Positions 62,378 to 64,000 of a stretch of 64,000 nucleotides of DNA are shown here, piece by piece; position 1 is the stretch's first letter, and every line of letters starts with the position of its first letter. The DNA is taken from NCBI RefSeq assembly GCF_012396365.1, contig NZ_JAAXPG010000020.1, positions 97,544 to 161,543 of the forward strand, given 5' to 3'. A program made the position numbers and the translations under genes. The DNA is from Nocardiopsis alborubida. Its GTDB lineage: Bacteria; Actinomycetota; Actinomycetes; Streptosporangiales; Streptosporangiaceae. The notes beneath the pieces were generated by a model, which worked only from the letters and a program-made list of their open reading frames with translations, was not told the origin of the DNA and did no database searches.

Positions 62378-63767
62378 TCCTGATAGTGTCCTGGCTTCTC
62401 AGTTCGGCGATTCCCGTTCGGGGTTGGACCTGGTGGCTATTGTTGACGCAGCCCTCCCAGTAGGACAGATCACCGTAGACGTCCTAGCGCAGGACCGGAA
62501 GGATCTTCCACTAATGGAAGAGTTTGTTCTTCGCCTGGTCGACTCTGGGGTCAATACCGGGCAATCTATTAGAGATTTTCTCGGTCTGCCAATGAGTCTG
62601 GTTACACAGACCATCGCGGACCATTTCTCTTCGGATTACCTTACCTATGCTAGCGGTCCCCGCGGGGCGGATGATGGCGGTCGCCGTTTGGCGTTGACAC
62701 CGAGGGGTCGGATCGCTGCCAAGGAGCTGGCTTCCATCGCCCCGGTTCAGGATGAATTGGATCTGGTCTACGATGAGCTTCTTTGTAAAATCGGTCCCTT
62801 TCGTCGGAACGAAACCATATCCCAGTCCAGGGCAAAGGATGACGGTTTGCTGATGCTTCCTCGCCTGCGGAAGCAACGTCTGGGGCCATCGGACATCTCT
62901 CCGTCGGAGATCAACGCGCTACTTCGCGATCGAGGTGATTCCAAGCGCGAGATCCTGATGGTGAAAGGCGTAAGTCAACGTAGAGGGCGGCGGTTCCTTC
63001 CGGTTCAGGTGCTGCTGTATTCGGACAGTGAGCGCTCCGATATTCAGATTGGGGTAGTCGTCGACGGTGAAATCAGCAATGATCACGAGTTGTCTCTGAT
63101 CGAATCAGGTGGAGCGGACGCACTGGGTATCAAGGTAGATGCCCCAGAGCAGCGTCCTCAGTTGGATCCGATTTTGGAGCGCGACCGGATTCCACTTCAT
63201 GAGGTCACTCGTAAACTCAGGGAGGAGGTCGCCCGGCAGGCGACTCCTGGGCCAGCTCTCAAGGAAGCTGATGCTGGAGATGTTACCCCGGAGAGAGAAA
63301 TCCGAGCCGTGGCCGTGTATGAGCACCCCGAACTGCTCAGCGAAGCACTTCTGAAGGCCAAGAAGAGAATCCTGATCATCTCACCATGGGTGAAGAACGC
63401 CATTGTGGATACGGAGTTTATCAGAAAGCTAGAGATGTGCCTTAAGCGTAAGGTTGATGTGCGTATCGCGTACGGAATCAGGAAGGACGGGGACGATTCC
63501 GATTCCGATGCTCACGCTTTGAAGCGCTTGGCCAACCTGGAAAAGCGTTATCCGGAACAACTTTCCCTGGTGCGAGTGAAGAGTACGCACGCAAAGATTC
63601 TTATTTTTGATGACGTCTGGATCAACACGAGCTTCAACTGGCTAAGCTTCCGGGGGTCTCGGGACCGTACGTATCGAATGGAAGAGGGTACCCTGGTTCG
63701 GGGGAACGATATTGTTGATGCCCAGTTCGGGAGTTACGTTGGGCAAATTGAAAATAACCGCCTTTGA
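62364..63767 (+). CDS. mkoB: PLD-family nuclease, type I Mokosh MkoB
   Basis: ATG 62364 (preceded by GTG 62361) has GAGGT five to six bases upstream and gives 467 residues; it overlaps the helicase gene by 14 bases. The C-terminal 150 residues form a phospholipase D-like domain: VYEHPELLSEALLKAKKRIL, IISPWVKNAIVD, then one HKD motif, THAKILIFDD (H409, K411, D416), followed by WINTSFNWLSF. A single HKD implies dimerisation to build the active site. The N-terminal half (LTPRGRIAAKELA, with winged-helix-like segments) probably binds partner or nucleic acid. In Mokosh the PLD enzyme is the nuclease effector acting with the RNA helicase. Confidence 0.9.
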   Translation: MSTFSPDSVLASQFGDSRSGLDLVAIVDAALPVGQITVDVLAQDRKDLPLMEEFVLRLVDSGVNTGQSIRDFLGLPMSLVTQTIADHFSSDYLTYASGPRGADDGGRRLALTPRGRIAAKELASIAPVQDELDLVYDELLCKIGPFRRNETISQSRAKDDGLLMLPRLRKQRLGPSDISPSEINALLRDRGDSKREILMVKGVSQRRGRRFLPVQVLLYSDSERSDIQIGVVVDGEISNDHELSLIESGGADALGIKVDAPEQRPQLDPILERDRIPLHEVTRKLREEVARQATPGPALKEADAGDVTPEREIRAVAVYEHPELLSEALLKAKKRILIISPWVKNAIVDTEFIRKLEMCLKRKVDVRIAYGIRKDGDDSDSDAHALKRLANLEKRYPEQLSLVRVKSTHAKILIFDDVWINTSFNWLSFRGSRDRTYRMEEGTLVRGNDIVDAQFGSYVGQIENNRL

Positions 63768-63893
63768 TTTTTCGAGTGGTCTCTCGGGGTGAAGTTCGAG
63801 CTCGCCGGTCGTAGGGTGCGGAGGTTCGCCTGACCTTAAGTTCTCTGGTGTCCGTCGGTGGAGGGGCCTGGTGCTGACTTTTAATTTGTGGGG

Positions 63894-64000
63894 TTATATC
63901 TCCAAGGACAGTCCAGTTCCGGCCAGACACCCCTTGAGCAGCTCGGGACGGTACTGCATGGGTCTGAGTCGAGCGCGCATCAAAACGGCGAGCTGGTCGA
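63894..64000 (-). CDS. partial C-terminus of an unidentified protein
   Basis: On the minus strand a frame enters from the right edge and ends at TAA 63894, giving 34 residues that finish YRPELLKGCLAGTGLSLEI. Codon use is moderately coding-like and convergent orientation with mkoB is sensible. The gene starts outside the window. I cannot name it from so short a tail; the AT-rich 126 bases between it and mkoB show no clear terminator. Confidence 0.5.
   Translation of the reverse strand, partial: DQLAVLMRARLRPMQYRPELLKGCLAGTGLSLEI

Noticed and set aside
63634..63930. Minus-strand frame of 98 codons over the end of mkoB
   Set aside because: It is antisense to the PLD domain, has no ribosome site, and codon use fits the mkoB frame.

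Overview
The window is a very GC-rich actinobacterial chromosome segment. Codon third positions are almost all G or C, GTG and occasional TTG starts are common, and the family content (SAV_2336-type NB-ARC proteins, DUF6879, DUF6177, DUF6507, SEC-C, WYL, SWIM) fits a Nocardiopsis/Streptomyces-like organism. No tRNA, rRNA, CRISPR array or complete insertion sequence was seen. Reading outward from housekeeping to accessory, most of the window is accessory and much of it looks like conflict or defence DNA.

Region 1 (1-12.7 kb, all minus strand) is one long, tightly packed operon that runs out of the left edge. In transcription order it encodes a small protein, a four-helix membrane protein, a secreted/anchored vWA protein, a 1057-residue tubulin-like GTPase, a large membrane protein, a membrane-tethered pseudokinase, a zinc-ribbon P-loop GTPase and a partial protein of unknown function. 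Region 2 (12.8-19.0 kb, minus) is a three-gene set: trypsin-like protease with a VMAP-C-like tail, MoxR AAA+ ATPase, and a SAV_2336/vWA-like/NB-ARC STAND protein. Both belong to the NTP-dependent 'conflict system' class known from comparative genomics.

Region 3 (19.6-35.2 kb) is mixed single genes on both strands: a beta-lactamase-fold serine hydrolase, YchJ-like protein, YezG/DUF1444-like protein, lipoprotein metallophosphoesterase, epoxide hydrolase with a divergent WYL regulator, a lone HTH-N6-methylase-TRD protein, MgtC, SEC-C protein, two unknown convergent genes, and a hemerythrin. Two coding remnants lie near 34.4 and 35.3-35.7 kb.

Region 4 (35.7-39.0 kb, minus) is a small gene, a DUF6879 gene and an NB-ARC-TPR STAND gene in overlapping order. 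Region 5 (39.3-45.2 kb, minus) holds a beta-propeller protein and a type VII secretion-linked set: DUF6507, a polymorphic toxin with a CdiA-C-like nuclease end, a low-GC putative immunity gene and DUF6177.

Region 6 (45.7-63.8 kb) is a defence island: an AAA ATPase/RloB pair, a three-gene membrane operon of unknown function with a repeated glycine-rich motif, an EVE-like reader with a CBS-domain partner, a solitary PglW-like NERD/dual-kinase protein, a broken AbiEi-type gene, and a noticeably AT-richer kinase-helicase plus PLD nuclease pair that matches type I Mokosh, with its own near-consensus promoter. The right edge cuts a minus-strand gene.
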